NCBI GenBank assembly: GCA_965652565.1
Contig: CBFGWL010000082.1
Location: forward strand, 1-12,478
Direction: 5' to 3'
Source: RSA11 sp965652565
Lineage (GTDB): Bacteria; Actinomycetota; Thermoleophilia; Solirubrobacterales; 70-9
Length of the DNA: 12,478 nucleotides
Position 1 is the stretch's first letter; every line of letters begins with the position of its first letter. Below are positions 1 to 5,382 of this stretch, piece after piece. The position numbers and the translations under genes were made by a program. The notes under the pieces are model-generated. The model was not told where the DNA came from and searched no databases. It saw only the letters and a list, made by a program, of their open reading frames with translations.

Positions 1-1
1 C

Positions 2-391
2 GCGGGGGTGCGGATCGTGTGCGGCGGGCTCGGCGGCGTAATGGCCGCGGTGGCGAAGGGGGCGAATGAGGCCGGGGGCGAGGTGCTCGGGATCGTGCCG
101 AGCGCCGACCCGGCTGACGCCAACCCGTACTGCACGCACGTCGTCGCCACTGGCATCGGCAAGGCGCGCAACCTGGCGGTCGTCGCCTCGGGCGAGGCGG
201 TGATCGCGATCGGCGGCGAGTGGGGGACGCTTTCGGAGATCGCGCACGCGCGTGAGTTCGGCCGGCCGGTCATCGCGCTGGCGAGCTGGCGGGTGGAACC
301 GCACGCCCCGATTCCGGGCGGCCACGGCGTCGAACTCGCCGAAACGCCCGAGCGTGCCGTCGCTCTGGCGCTGAGCGCAATCGGCCGCTGA
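2..391 (+). CDS. TIGR00725/LOG-like Rossmann nucleotide-binding protein, 3' part
   Basis: The reading frame is open back to base 2, and the first visible residues (AGVRIVCGGLGGVM) fit the end of the first beta strand and the glycine loop of the family. The true start therefore lies upstream of the window; the GTG at base 8 is probably internal. About 129 residues are visible. Seen: the GGLGGVM loop near the start, a KARNL segment in the middle, and GGEWGTLSEIAHA, which is the LOG-type GGxGTxxE signature. Family knowledge: LOG-type proteins bind nucleotides or phosphoribosyl compounds. The LOG subgroup makes active cytokinin, while the TIGR00725 branch is often compared with molybdenum cofactor carrier proteins and has no settled role. 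I would not assign an activity. It is followed after 22 bases by tRNA-Phe on the same strand. Confidence 0.8.
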   Translation, partial: AGVRIVCGGLGGVMAAVAKGANEAGGEVLGIVPSADPADANPYCTHVVATGIGKARNLAVVASGEAVIAIGGEWGTLSEIAHAREFGRPVIALASWRVEPHAPIPGGHGVELAETPERAVALALSAIGR

Positions 392-413
392 GCGGCTAGC
401 CTTTAGCGCCCGC

Positions 414-486
414 GGCGAGGTAGCTCAGTTGGTAGAGCACACGACTGAAAATCGTGGTGTCGCCGGTTCGATTCCGGCCCTCGCCA
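414..486 (+). tRNA. tRNA-Phe (anticodon GAA)
   Basis: A full cloverleaf can be folded by eye. Acceptor stem GGCGAGG (414-420) pairs with CCTCGCC (479-485). The D arm has GCTC/GAGC with loop AGTTGGTA. Anticodon stem CACGA/TCGTG encloses loop CTGAAAA, giving anticodon GAA at 447-449. The variable loop is GTGTC. T arm GCCGG/CCGGC encloses TTCGATT. The discriminator base is A486, and CCA is not encoded (the next bases are TCT), so it must be added after transcription. No copy of the tRNA 3' end recurs in the window, so there is no sign of an integrated element using this tRNA. Confidence 0.98.
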
Positions 487-561
487 TCTCCTAGCTGCGC
501 CGGGCGTCCGGGTGCTCGCCTCAACAGGGGGTGCCCTCGCGCGATACGGTCCAACGGGCAC

Positions 562-960
562 ATGGTCCGATCCGACGACGTCGGGGTGCTCGTCGCCATC
601 ATCGCCGCGTTCCACGTGGCGCTCGGGCTCTTTCAGCTGTTCGCGCCGGGGGCGTTCTTCGAGCACATCGGCAACTACGGCGCGGAGAACACCCACTACG
701 TGGGCGACGTTGGCTCCTTCACCCTGGGCTACGGGCTCGCGCTGGCGACCGCCGTGCGCAGGCCTTCGTGGCGCGTGCCGGTTCTGTGGGTGGGTGTGCT
801 CTGGTACCTCGTGCACGCGGCGAACCACCTCGTCGACGTCGACGAGGCGATCAGCACCGCTCGCGGCTGGCTCGACACGCTCCTGATCCTGGCCGGGACG
901 CTCGCCCTCGCCTACGTGGCGCGTCTGGCAGCGCGAGCCGAAGGGCGGACCGAGGCGTGA
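562..960 (+). CDS. Small four-helix membrane protein (DUF4345-like or unassigned)
   Basis: This 132-residue protein has four predicted membrane helices, about residues 7-27, 47-66, 71-91 and 102-122. The loop between helices 1 and 2 is the most distinctive part: FFEHIGNYGAENTHYVGDVG, followed by a polar patch and later HAANHLVDVDE. This pattern resembles small actinobacterial membrane proteins of the DUF4345/DoxX-like kind, but I cannot name the family with certainty. The frame is open upstream into the tRNA gene, so I chose the ATG at 562, just before the first helix; the Shine-Dalgarno sequence there is weak. Its stop codon overlaps the start of the VOC gene by one base (TGATG), so the two are almost certainly co-transcribed and translationally coupled. 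Function unknown. Confidence 0.8.
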   Translation: MVRSDDVGVLVAIIAAFHVALGLFQLFAPGAFFEHIGNYGAENTHYVGDVGSFTLGYGLALATAVRRPSWRVPVLWVGVLWYLVHAANHLVDVDEAISTARGWLDTLLILAGTLALAYVARLAARAEGRTEA

Positions 961-1322
961 TGTTCAGCGGCGTCGGCCGAGCGGTCCTTCCGGTGACCGA
1001 CCCCGAGCGCGCGCTGGGCTTCTACCGCGACGCGCTCGGCTTCGAGGTCCTCCACGACTCGGATGCAGGCGGCTTTCGCTACCTCCACGTCGGCGTCCCG
1101 GGTCAGGCCGGGGTGGGCCTGTGGCTGTTTCCCGGGGACGGCCCTGGGGGCGAAGGGCGCCCCGCGCTCGTCCTCTACACCGACGATCTCGACGCGGTCA
1201 GGGCGCGGCTCCTCGAGCACGAGGCCGAGGTCTGGAACGAGCGCGCCGATGCCGACAGCCGCTCGCTGCACTTCCGCGACAGCGAGGGCAACGTCGTGAT
1301 CGCAGCGCAGCTCAGTCGCTGA
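960..1322 (+). CDS. VOC-fold (glyoxalase/bleomycin resistance-like) protein
   Basis: A 120-residue single-domain VOC protein. Seen: a first beta-alpha-beta-beta-beta unit (residues 3-57, with DPERALGFYRDALGFEV as the family's usual helix) and a second unit (67-119) ending in LHFRDSEGNVVIAAQ, the typical closing DPxGN-type turn. Family members work as metal-dependent lyases, isomerases or dioxygenases, or bind drugs without catalysis. With only one histidine and one acidic residue plausibly placed in each unit, the metal site cannot be judged by eye. The ATG at 960 overlaps the stop of the membrane protein gene; a GTG at 957 is an alternative start one codon earlier. The 3' end overlaps the convergent sigma factor gene by 11 bases. 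Substrate unknown. Confidence 0.88.
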   Translation: MFSGVGRAVLPVTDPERALGFYRDALGFEVLHDSDAGGFRYLHVGVPGQAGVGLWLFPGDGPGGEGRPALVLYTDDLDAVRARLLEHEAEVWNERADADSRSLHFRDSEGNVVIAAQLSR

Positions 1323-2580
1323 GCCGCGCGCAGTCCTTTGCCCGGGCGAGCAGCTCGGCCCGCCGGCGCGTGTTCGCCGTCATCAAGGCGGCGCGCTTGT
1401 ACTCGGAGCTCGCTTCCTCGTTGCGGCCGAGCCGCTCGAGCAGATCGGCGCGCACGCTCGGCAGCAGGTGGTACTCGGCGAGCGCGGGCTCATCCGCGAG
1501 CTCGTCGACGAGCGTGAGCGCTGCCTGCGGTCCCGACGCCATGCTCACCGCCACCGCGCGGTTCAGCTTGACAACGGGGGATGGCATGAGCTGGGCCAGG
1601 CCGTCGTAGAGCGCCACGATGCGCTCCCAATCGGTGTCCTCGGCCGTCGGCGCGACCGCGTGGCAGGCCGCGATCGCCGCCTGCAGGGTGTAGGGCCCGA
1701 TCGGCCCCCCGGTCGCGTAGGCGCGCTCGAGCGCGGCGAGCCCGCGGCGGATGAGCAGGCGGTCCCACCGCGTGCGGTCCTGGTCGAGCAGCAGCACCTG
1801 CTCGCCGTCGGCCCCGATCCGCGTCCGCGTGCGGGAGGCCTGGAACTCCATCAGCGCCGTGAGCCCATGGACCTCGGCCTCGTCCGGGAGGAGCTCGGCG
1901 AGGATCCTGCCGAGGCGCAGTCCCTCCTCCATCAGCTCCGGGCGGATGATGTTCTCACCCGAGCTCGCCGAGTAGCCCTCGTTGAAGATCAAATAGATGA
2001 CCTCGAGGACCGCCGCGAGGCGTTCGCGGAGCTCGTCTCGCCCGGGGACCTCGAACGGCACACGCGCGGCCGCGAGGGTGCGCTTCGCGCGCACGATCCG
2101 CTGCGCCACGGTCGACTCGGATTTCAGATACGCCCGCGCGATCTCCTCGGTCGTCAGCCCGCCCAGCAGGCGCAGCGTGAGCGCCACCCGCGCTTCGGGT
2201 GAGAGCACCGGGTGGCAGGCGGTGAAGATCAGTCGCAGCAGGTCGTCGTCGAACGGGTCGTCGGCCTCCGCCGCCAGGTCGCGATCGTCGGTGCGGCGTA
2301 CCTCCGCGTCGCGGCCGAGCTCCTCGACCTTGCGCTCGTGCACCTCCGCGCGGCGGATCCGATCGATGCCGCGGTTCTTCGCCGTGGCGGTGAGCCAGGC
2401 GCCCGGGTTGTCCGGGACGCCCGACTCGGGCCACTGCTCGAGCGCGGCCACCAAGGCCTCCTGCGCGAGGTCCTCGGCGAGGCCGACGTCGCGGACGACG
2501 CGGGCGACGGCCGCGATCACCCTGGCGGACTCGATCCGCCAGACCGCCTCGACCGTGCCCTTGACGTCGTCCCTGGTCAA
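1312..2580 (-). CDS. ECF42-type RNA polymerase sigma factor with C-terminal TPR-like domain
   Basis: 422 residues, about twice a plain ECF sigma factor. Seen: region 2 at about 14-78 (RVVRDVGLAEDLAQEALVAA, then GAWLTATAKNRGIDRIRR); region 4 at about 110-178 (LSPEARVALTLRLLGGLTTE and SESTVAQRIVRAKRTL, the helix-turn-helix); then a helical C-terminal domain from about 183 to the end, opening with VIYLIFNEGYSAS and later SPVVKLNRAVAVSMASGPQAAL. This C-terminal domain (DUF6596/TPR-like) is the mark of the ECF42 group, whose members have no classical anti-sigma factor and sit beside DGPF/YCII genes, as here. The start is a TTG with no good Shine-Dalgarno; the next in-frame start would cut into region 2, so I keep the TTG. 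It lies 21 bases downstream of the DGPF gene and in the same frame, so translation probably depends on coupling. Likely role: activates its own operon and stress genes. The signal is unknown. Confidence 0.93.
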   Translation of the reverse strand: MTRDDVKGTVEAVWRIESARVIAAVARVVRDVGLAEDLAQEALVAALEQWPESGVPDNPGAWLTATAKNRGIDRIRRAEVHERKVEELGRDAEVRRTDDRDLAAEADDPFDDDLLRLIFTACHPVLSPEARVALTLRLLGGLTTEEIARAYLKSESTVAQRIVRAKRTLAAARVPFEVPGRDELRERLAAVLEVIYLIFNEGYSASSGENIIRPELMEEGLRLGRILAELLPDEAEVHGLTALMEFQASRTRTRIGADGEQVLLLDQDRTRWDRLLIRRGLAALERAYATGGPIGPYTLQAAIAACHAVAPTAEDTDWERIVALYDGLAQLMPSPVVKLNRAVAVSMASGPQAALTLVDELADEPALAEYHLLPSVRADLLERLGRNEEASSEYKRAALMTANTRRRAELLARAKDCARLSD

Positions 2581-2601
2581 CTTCGCGGCTGCGCGTCCGG
2601 C

Positions 2602-3036
2602 CTACGCCTGCTCGCGCAGCTTCTCTTCCTGCGCCCGCATCGCTTCGGCCTTGGCGCGCAGCTCGGGGGTGAACTCCTCGCCGAAGTCCTCGGCCTCGTA
2701 GAACGGGCGCAGCTCGACGACCGACTCCTCGCCGGTGGGGTTGGGGATGCGCTTGGCCCACTCGATGGCCTCGTCGAACGACTTCACCTGCCAGACCCAG
2801 TAGCCCGCGATGAGCTCCTTGGTCTCGCTGAACGGCCCGTCGACGACCTTGCGCTCGTCGCCCGAGAAGTACACGCGCGCGCCCTGCGAGCTCGGCGTGA
2901 GCCCGTCACCGTCGAGGATGACTCCGGCCTTCACGAGCTCCTCGTTGAAGGCCATCATCGCCTCCAGCATCTCCTGCTTGGGCGGCTCGCCCTTCTCGGT
3001 CTGCTCGTTCGCCTTGACCAGCACCATGACTCGCAT
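2602..3036 (-). CDS. DGPF-domain (YCII-related) protein
   Basis: 144 residues. Seen: an N-terminal beta strand MRVMVLVKAN, a central strand region, then VVDGPFSETKELIAGYWVWQ (residues 64-83), which carries the DGPF signature at 66-69 followed by the typical aromatic strand and the helix FDEAIEWAKRIP. The C-terminal 30 residues are a charged helix (FTPELRAKAEAMRAQEEKL). DGPF/YCII proteins have a ferredoxin-like dimeric fold with a small pocket. They are the standard neighbours and probable targets of ECF42 sigma factors, but their biochemical role is not settled. The ATG at 3036 is fixed by a strong Shine-Dalgarno AAGGAGG (3043-3049) six bases upstream, although the frame stays open further up. 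It is the first gene of the operon with the sigma factor. Confidence 0.93.
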   Translation of the reverse strand: MRVMVLVKANEQTEKGEPPKQEMLEAMMAFNEELVKAGVILDGDGLTPSSQGARVYFSGDERKVVDGPFSETKELIAGYWVWQVKSFDEAIEWAKRIPNPTGEESVVELRPFYEAEDFGEEFTPELRAKAEAMRAQEEKLREQA

Positions 3037-3080
3037 CTTGATCCTCCTTGTTTGTGGTTGATGGGTGCTTCTACAAACGC

Positions 3081-3107
3081 GTCGAGCGAGCCCCCCGGAA
3101 ATCGACA
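3081..3107 (-). promoter_or_regulatory. Candidate ECF42-type promoter for the DGPF-sigma operon
   Basis: Read on the minus strand, TGTCGA (3107-3102) is followed after 17 bases by CGAC (3084-3081). From memory, the promoter motif described for ECF42 sigma factors in Streptomyces has TGTCGA at -35 and CGA or CGT followed by C at -10, which this matches. Transcription would begin near base 3073, giving a leader of about 37 bases that includes the strong Shine-Dalgarno of the DGPF gene. TGTCGA occurs at only two other places that I can find on either strand: near 871 inside a gene and at 11473-11478 over a start codon. The match implies positive autoregulation, as is usual for ECF operons. No transcript data support it. 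Confidence 0.6.
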
Positions 3108-3113
3108 CGATCC

Positions 3114-3126
3114 AAAAGAATCTTTT
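3114..3126. promoter_or_regulatory. AT-rich perfect dyad AAAAGA-A-TCTTTT between divergent genes
   Basis: Perfect six-base arms around one central base, in a GC-rich region, lying six bases upstream of the candidate ECF42 -35 element and about 120 bases upstream of the reductase start. It could be an operator, or an UP-like AT element for the DGPF-sigma promoter. No regulator can be assigned. Confidence 0.35.
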
Positions 3127-3244
3127 CGCTAGCCCCGAGCGGGTCGCCCGGACGGCCGTTACCGCGCCCTCCGTGCGCCGACCCCGCAGCGATGAGATCC
3201 TGAGGCTGGCGGAGTCGTACGGGGGAAACGACGAAGGAGGCCGC

Positions 3245-3808
3245 GTGCGCACGCTGATCTACGCAATGGGAGTGACCCTCGACGGGTACATAGCCGATCC
3301 GAACGGCGGAATCGACTGGTCCGTGCCCAGCGACGAGCTGCATTCGTTTCACAACGAGCGCGCTCGCGGTCACGACGGCCACCTGCTCGGGCGCAACCTC
3401 TACGAGACCATGACTTACTGGGAGACGGTCGACGACGCCGAGCTCAACGCGCCCGGGCGCGAGTTCAAGGAGATCTGGCAAGCGCTGCCCAAGACGGTGT
3501 TCTCGAGCACGCTCACCGAGGTCGTCGGCAACACCCGGCTCGTCGCGGGCGACGCGGTCGCCGAGGTCGAGAAGATGAAGGCCGACGGCGACGGCGAGCT
3601 CGGCGTGGGCGGCGCCCGCCTGGCGGGCTCGCTGCTGGCACACGACCTGATCGACGAGTGCCACCTCTTCGTCTATCCCACCGTGCTCGGCGACGGCATC
3701 CCCTTCTTCCCGAAGCTCGAACGCCAGCTCGAGTTCGAGCTGGCCGAGACGCGCACCTTCCCCGGCGGCATCGTCTTCCTGCGTCAGGTGCGCAAGCGCG
3801 ACGACTGA
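3245..3808 (+). CDS. Dihydrofolate reductase-fold protein (RibD C-terminal family)
   Basis: 187 residues, the usual length for the stand-alone RibD-C/YwjB-like family. Seen: GVTLDGYIADPNGGIDWS (residues 9-26, the nucleotide and substrate loop), HLLGRNLYETMTYW (46-59), PKTVFSSTL (82-90), a glycine motif ELGVGGARLAGSLL (118-131) that should bind NADPH phosphates, and YPTVLGDGIPFFP (144-156). Members have the DHFR fold and are likely NAD(P)H-dependent reductases, but most have no known substrate and they are not the folate enzyme FolA. The GTG start at 3245 follows AAGGAGG (3234-3240) by four bases; the frame is open further upstream, but this Shine-Dalgarno decides the start. It is divergent from the DGPF-sigma operon, and this family is often found near YCII, VOC and SRPBCC genes. 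The intergenic region of 208 bases gives no clear promoter for this strand. Confidence 0.9.
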   Translation: MRTLIYAMGVTLDGYIADPNGGIDWSVPSDELHSFHNERARGHDGHLLGRNLYETMTYWETVDDAELNAPGREFKEIWQALPKTVFSSTLTEVVGNTRLVAGDAVAEVEKMKADGDGELGVGGARLAGSLLAHDLIDECHLFVYPTVLGDGIPFFPKLERQLEFELAETRTFPGGIVFLRQVRKRDD

Positions 3809-3893
3809 GCAACCGGGCATGGGGCCGGGGCTTGGTACGTTTTCGTGCCGTGCCACTGGCATTTCTCTAGAGCGCTTCACGACTTCAGCTAGC

Positions 3894-3914
3894 CGGCCGC
3901 GCCGCGCGCGGCCG
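3894..3914 (+). other. GC-only hairpin in the leader of the methyltransferase gene
   Basis: Perfect eight-base arms CGGCCGCG (3894-3901) and CGCGGCCG (3907-3914) around loop CCGCG. The hairpin ends 22 bases before the Shine-Dalgarno of the downstream gene and is followed by CCCCTT rather than a T run, so it is a poor intrinsic terminator. It could end transcription of the reductase gene, stabilise the leader, or be chance in GC-rich DNA. Confidence 0.4.
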
Positions 3915-3946
3915 CCCCTTGTCGTGAACCCGCTTTGGAGGAACCC

Positions 3947-4738
3947 ATGCGGTCTCGCACCGCGCGAGATGAGCGCCGCCGCACGCTCGGTCAAAACTTC
4001 CTCGTCGACGATCGCGCGATCGCGCGTGTCGTCGCCAGCCTGGACCTCGAGCCGGGCTCGCTCGTGCTTGATATCGGCGCGGGACGCGGTGCGCTGACGC
4101 GTGCGGCGGCCCAGCGCGGGGCGCGCGTGCTCGCGGTCGAGATCGACCCGGCGTGGGCCCGCGCGCTGCGCCGGGAGGCGGCGCGCTGGGGCGACGTTCG
4201 GGTGGTGCGCCGCGACGCGCTCGTCCTGAGGTTCCCCAACGAGCCTTTCCGTGTGCTGGCGTCGCCGCCTTACGGGATCTCGACCAAGATCGTGCGGCGC
4301 CTGCTCGTCGAGGGGCACGGCATGCAAGAAGCCGTCCTCGTGCTACAGGTCGAGGCGGCGCGGCGGCTGGCAGGCGATCCGGCCACGAGCCGCTTCGCGG
4401 CGCTTTGGGCGCCTTGGTACTCGCTCGAGGTGGGCGCGCGGGTGGGGCGCCACTCCTTCCGGCCGGTGCCCGCCGTCGATAGCGCGGTGCTGAGGATCAC
4501 ACCGCGCGCTCAGCCGGGGCTCTCCCCGAGCGCGTTCGTCCAGTACGAGAGCTTCGTCGCCCGCGTCTTCACCGGTCGCGGCGCGACCGTCGCCGAACGG
4601 CTCGGCCTCGGCAAGCGCGCGGGAGCGGTGCGCGCCGCGCTGCGGCGGCTCGGCCTCGACCCGCGGGCCACGCCATCCGGGGTCCCGGCGCCGAGCTACG
4701 CGGAGCTGTTCCGCGAGATCGGGCCCCCGAAGGGTTAG
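3947..4738 (+). CDS. Erm/KsgA-superfamily rRNA adenine N6-methyltransferase with SPPY motif
   Basis: 263 residues, the usual Erm size. Seen: RRTLGQNFL (11-19), the N-terminal signature of the Erm/KsgA superfamily; SAM-binding motif I LDIGAGRGALT (41-51); acidic residue of motif II in VEID (E65); motif III RRDAL with D90; motif IV LASPPYGIST (104-113); and FRPVPAVDSAVL (171-182). The C-terminal helical domain is present to the end. Erm enzymes methylate A2058 of 23S rRNA and give resistance to macrolides, lincosamides and streptogramin B; KsgA methylates 16S rRNA. The short length and gene context favour Erm over KsgA, but I cannot be sure. Odd: motif IV normally starts with Asn (NxPY) in both groups and here has Ser106. 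The ATG at 3947 follows GGAGG (3937-3941) by five bases. No credible drug-sensing leader peptide was found. Confidence 0.85.
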   Translation: MRSRTARDERRRTLGQNFLVDDRAIARVVASLDLEPGSLVLDIGAGRGALTRAAAQRGARVLAVEIDPAWARALRREAARWGDVRVVRRDALVLRFPNEPFRVLASPPYGISTKIVRRLLVEGHGMQEAVLVLQVEAARRLAGDPATSRFAALWAPWYSLEVGARVGRHSFRPVPAVDSAVLRITPRAQPGLSPSAFVQYESFVARVFTGRGATVAERLGLGKRAGAVRAALRRLGLDPRATPSGVPAPSYAELFREIGPPKG

Positions 4739-4767
4739 TCGAGGCCGATTCCGTCAATCCGTGGAGC

Positions 4768-5130
4768 ATGAGTGAGCAAGAGCTGCTGGAGGCGCTGCTG
4801 CGGGTGGATGAGGCGCTCGCGCACGGCACGGGCGATCACTACCGCCAGGTGCTCACCGACGACGCGGTGGTCGCGCTACCCGGGATGGGGCTCCTCGACC
4901 GCGAGGCTTGCGCGGCGGCCCTCGACGCCTCCGACGCGACGGGCTGGGACTCGATCGAGATGCACGACGCGCGTTTCATCCCCCTTGCCGACGGCGCGGT
5001 CGCGATCGCGTATCGCTTCCACGGCACGCGCGGTGACTTCCGCTACGCCGCGCTCATGACGAGCACCTACGTGCAGCGTGAGGGCGAGTGGAAGCTCGCC
5101 CTGCACCAGCAGACGCCGCTCGAGCCCTAG
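4768..5130 (+). CDS. DUF4440/SnoaL-like (NTF2-fold) protein
   Basis: 120 residues. Seen: an N-terminal helix (SEQELLEALLRVDEALAHGT), then YRQVLTDDAVVALPGMGLLD (25-44), the usual cone-shaped NTF2 pocket start with a TDDAVV strand, and a closing pair of strands TSTYVQREGEWKLALHQQTP (98-117), typical of DUF4440. NTF2-fold proteins of this kind bind small ligands; some are isomerases or cyclases, and many have no known role. The start is uncertain: GGAG sits only one base before the ATG at 4768, which is too close to be a useful Shine-Dalgarno. It follows the methyltransferase gene by 29 bases and is probably in the same transcript. The stop TAG overlaps the stop of the convergent small membrane protein gene in a shared CTAG. 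Confidence 0.87.
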   Translation: MSEQELLEALLRVDEALAHGTGDHYRQVLTDDAVVALPGMGLLDREACAAALDASDATGWDSIEMHDARFIPLADGAVAIAYRFHGTRGDFRYAALMTSTYVQREGEWKLALHQQTPLEP

Positions 5131-5294
5131 CGCCCGCCGGCCGCGCCCCTTGCCGTCCACCAGGCGAGCAGCCCGGCGAGCGCGGCGACCATCGCGATCC
5201 CGACAGCGGTGCTTTCCGTGAGGTACGCCGCGAGACCCCCGAGCACGGCCCAGCAGAAGACGAACACTGCGCGTTGCATCGTGCGCGGGTTCAT
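5127..5294 (-). CDS. Small two-helix membrane protein, 55 residues
   Basis: A short gene on the minus strand fills the gap between the DUF4440 and ArsR genes. Seen: MNPRTMQRAV at the start, a first hydrophobic helix of about 18 residues (VFVFCWAVLGGLAAYL), a short polar turn LTEST, a second helix AVGIAMVAALAGLLAWWTA, and a small charged tail ARGAAGGR. The Arg-rich N terminus and the amphipathic boundaries (WW, TA) look like a real small membrane protein rather than a chance frame. The stop codon coincides with the stop of the plus-strand DUF4440 gene in CTAG, and the start faces the ArsR promoter region, which gives it a normal place between neighbours. A second ATG lies five codons in. No strong Shine-Dalgarno is present. 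No family recognised; function unknown. Confidence 0.6.
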   Translation of the reverse strand: MNPRTMQRAVFVFCWAVLGGLAAYLTESTAVGIAMVAALAGLLAWWTARGAAGGR

Positions 5295-5308
5295 GCGTCC
5301 AGCGTAAC

Positions 5309-5334
5309 GGGGGGGTTCCGCTGGGGGCGGGGGG
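5309..5334 (+). other. G-tract cluster, possible G-quadruplex
   Basis: Three runs of 7, 5 and 6 guanines (5309-5315, 5323-5327, 5329-5334) lie close together on the plus strand, enough for four GGG tracts if the first run is split. The cluster sits between the small membrane protein gene and the ArsR promoter, just upstream of the -35 element. It could form a G-quadruplex or be only base composition. Confidence 0.35.
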
Positions 5335-5338
5335 CCCC

Positions 5339-5366
5339 TTGCATCCGTGCTGCTGGTCTATATTTA
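5339..5366 (+). promoter_or_regulatory. Probable promoter of the ArsR-SRPBCC operon (leaderless)
   Basis: TTGCAT (5339-5344) and TATTTA (5361-5366) are separated by 16 bases and stand out as the most AT-rich promoter-like pair in the neighbourhood. Transcription would start about seven bases after the -10, at or next to the A of the ATG at 5373. No Shine-Dalgarno precedes that ATG, which agrees with a leaderless mRNA, common in actinobacteria. Confidence 0.55.
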
Positions 5367-5382
5367 ACGAGAATGTTAAATA
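5361..5382. promoter_or_regulatory. Perfect inverted repeat over the ArsR start codon, probable operator
   Basis: Arms TATTTAAC (5361-5368) and GTTAAATA (5375-5382) are exact reverse complements with six bases between them. The dyad covers the -10 box, the predicted start of transcription and the ATG at 5373-5375. ArsR-type dimers bind dyads of about this size, so autorepression by blocking RNA polymerase is the simple reading. Confidence 0.65.

Noticed and set aside
414..486. tRNA-Phe as an attachment site for an integrated element
   Set aside because: No direct repeat of the tRNA 3' end elsewhere in the window and no integrase gene.
396..828. Minus-strand frames opposite the tRNA-Phe gene with sequences such as RNRTGDTTIFSRVLYQLSYL
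   Set aside because: These are well-known false proteins that arise from translating the antisense of tRNA-Phe; no coding signal beyond the tRNA.
1955..2761. Long minus-strand frame overlapping the sigma and DGPF genes
   Set aside because: Arg/Gly-rich composition of a shadow frame in GC-rich DNA; the sigma and DGPF frames carry clear domain motifs.
2212..3132. Long plus-strand frame opposite the sigma and DGPF genes
   Set aside because: Leu/Asp/Arg-rich antisense shadow with no recognisable domain; the minus-strand genes explain the region.
3845..3892. Short frames before the Erm-like gene (GTG at 3845, 15 residues; GTG at 3850, 6 residues) as drug-sensing leader peptides
   Set aside because: No Shine-Dalgarno in front of either, and no match to known stalling peptides; the ATG frame from 3819 runs into the gene out of frame and looks random.
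3819..4097. Frame of 92 residues overlapping the start of the Erm-like gene
   Set aside because: Arg/Ser-rich shadow of the real gene in another frame, with no domain features.
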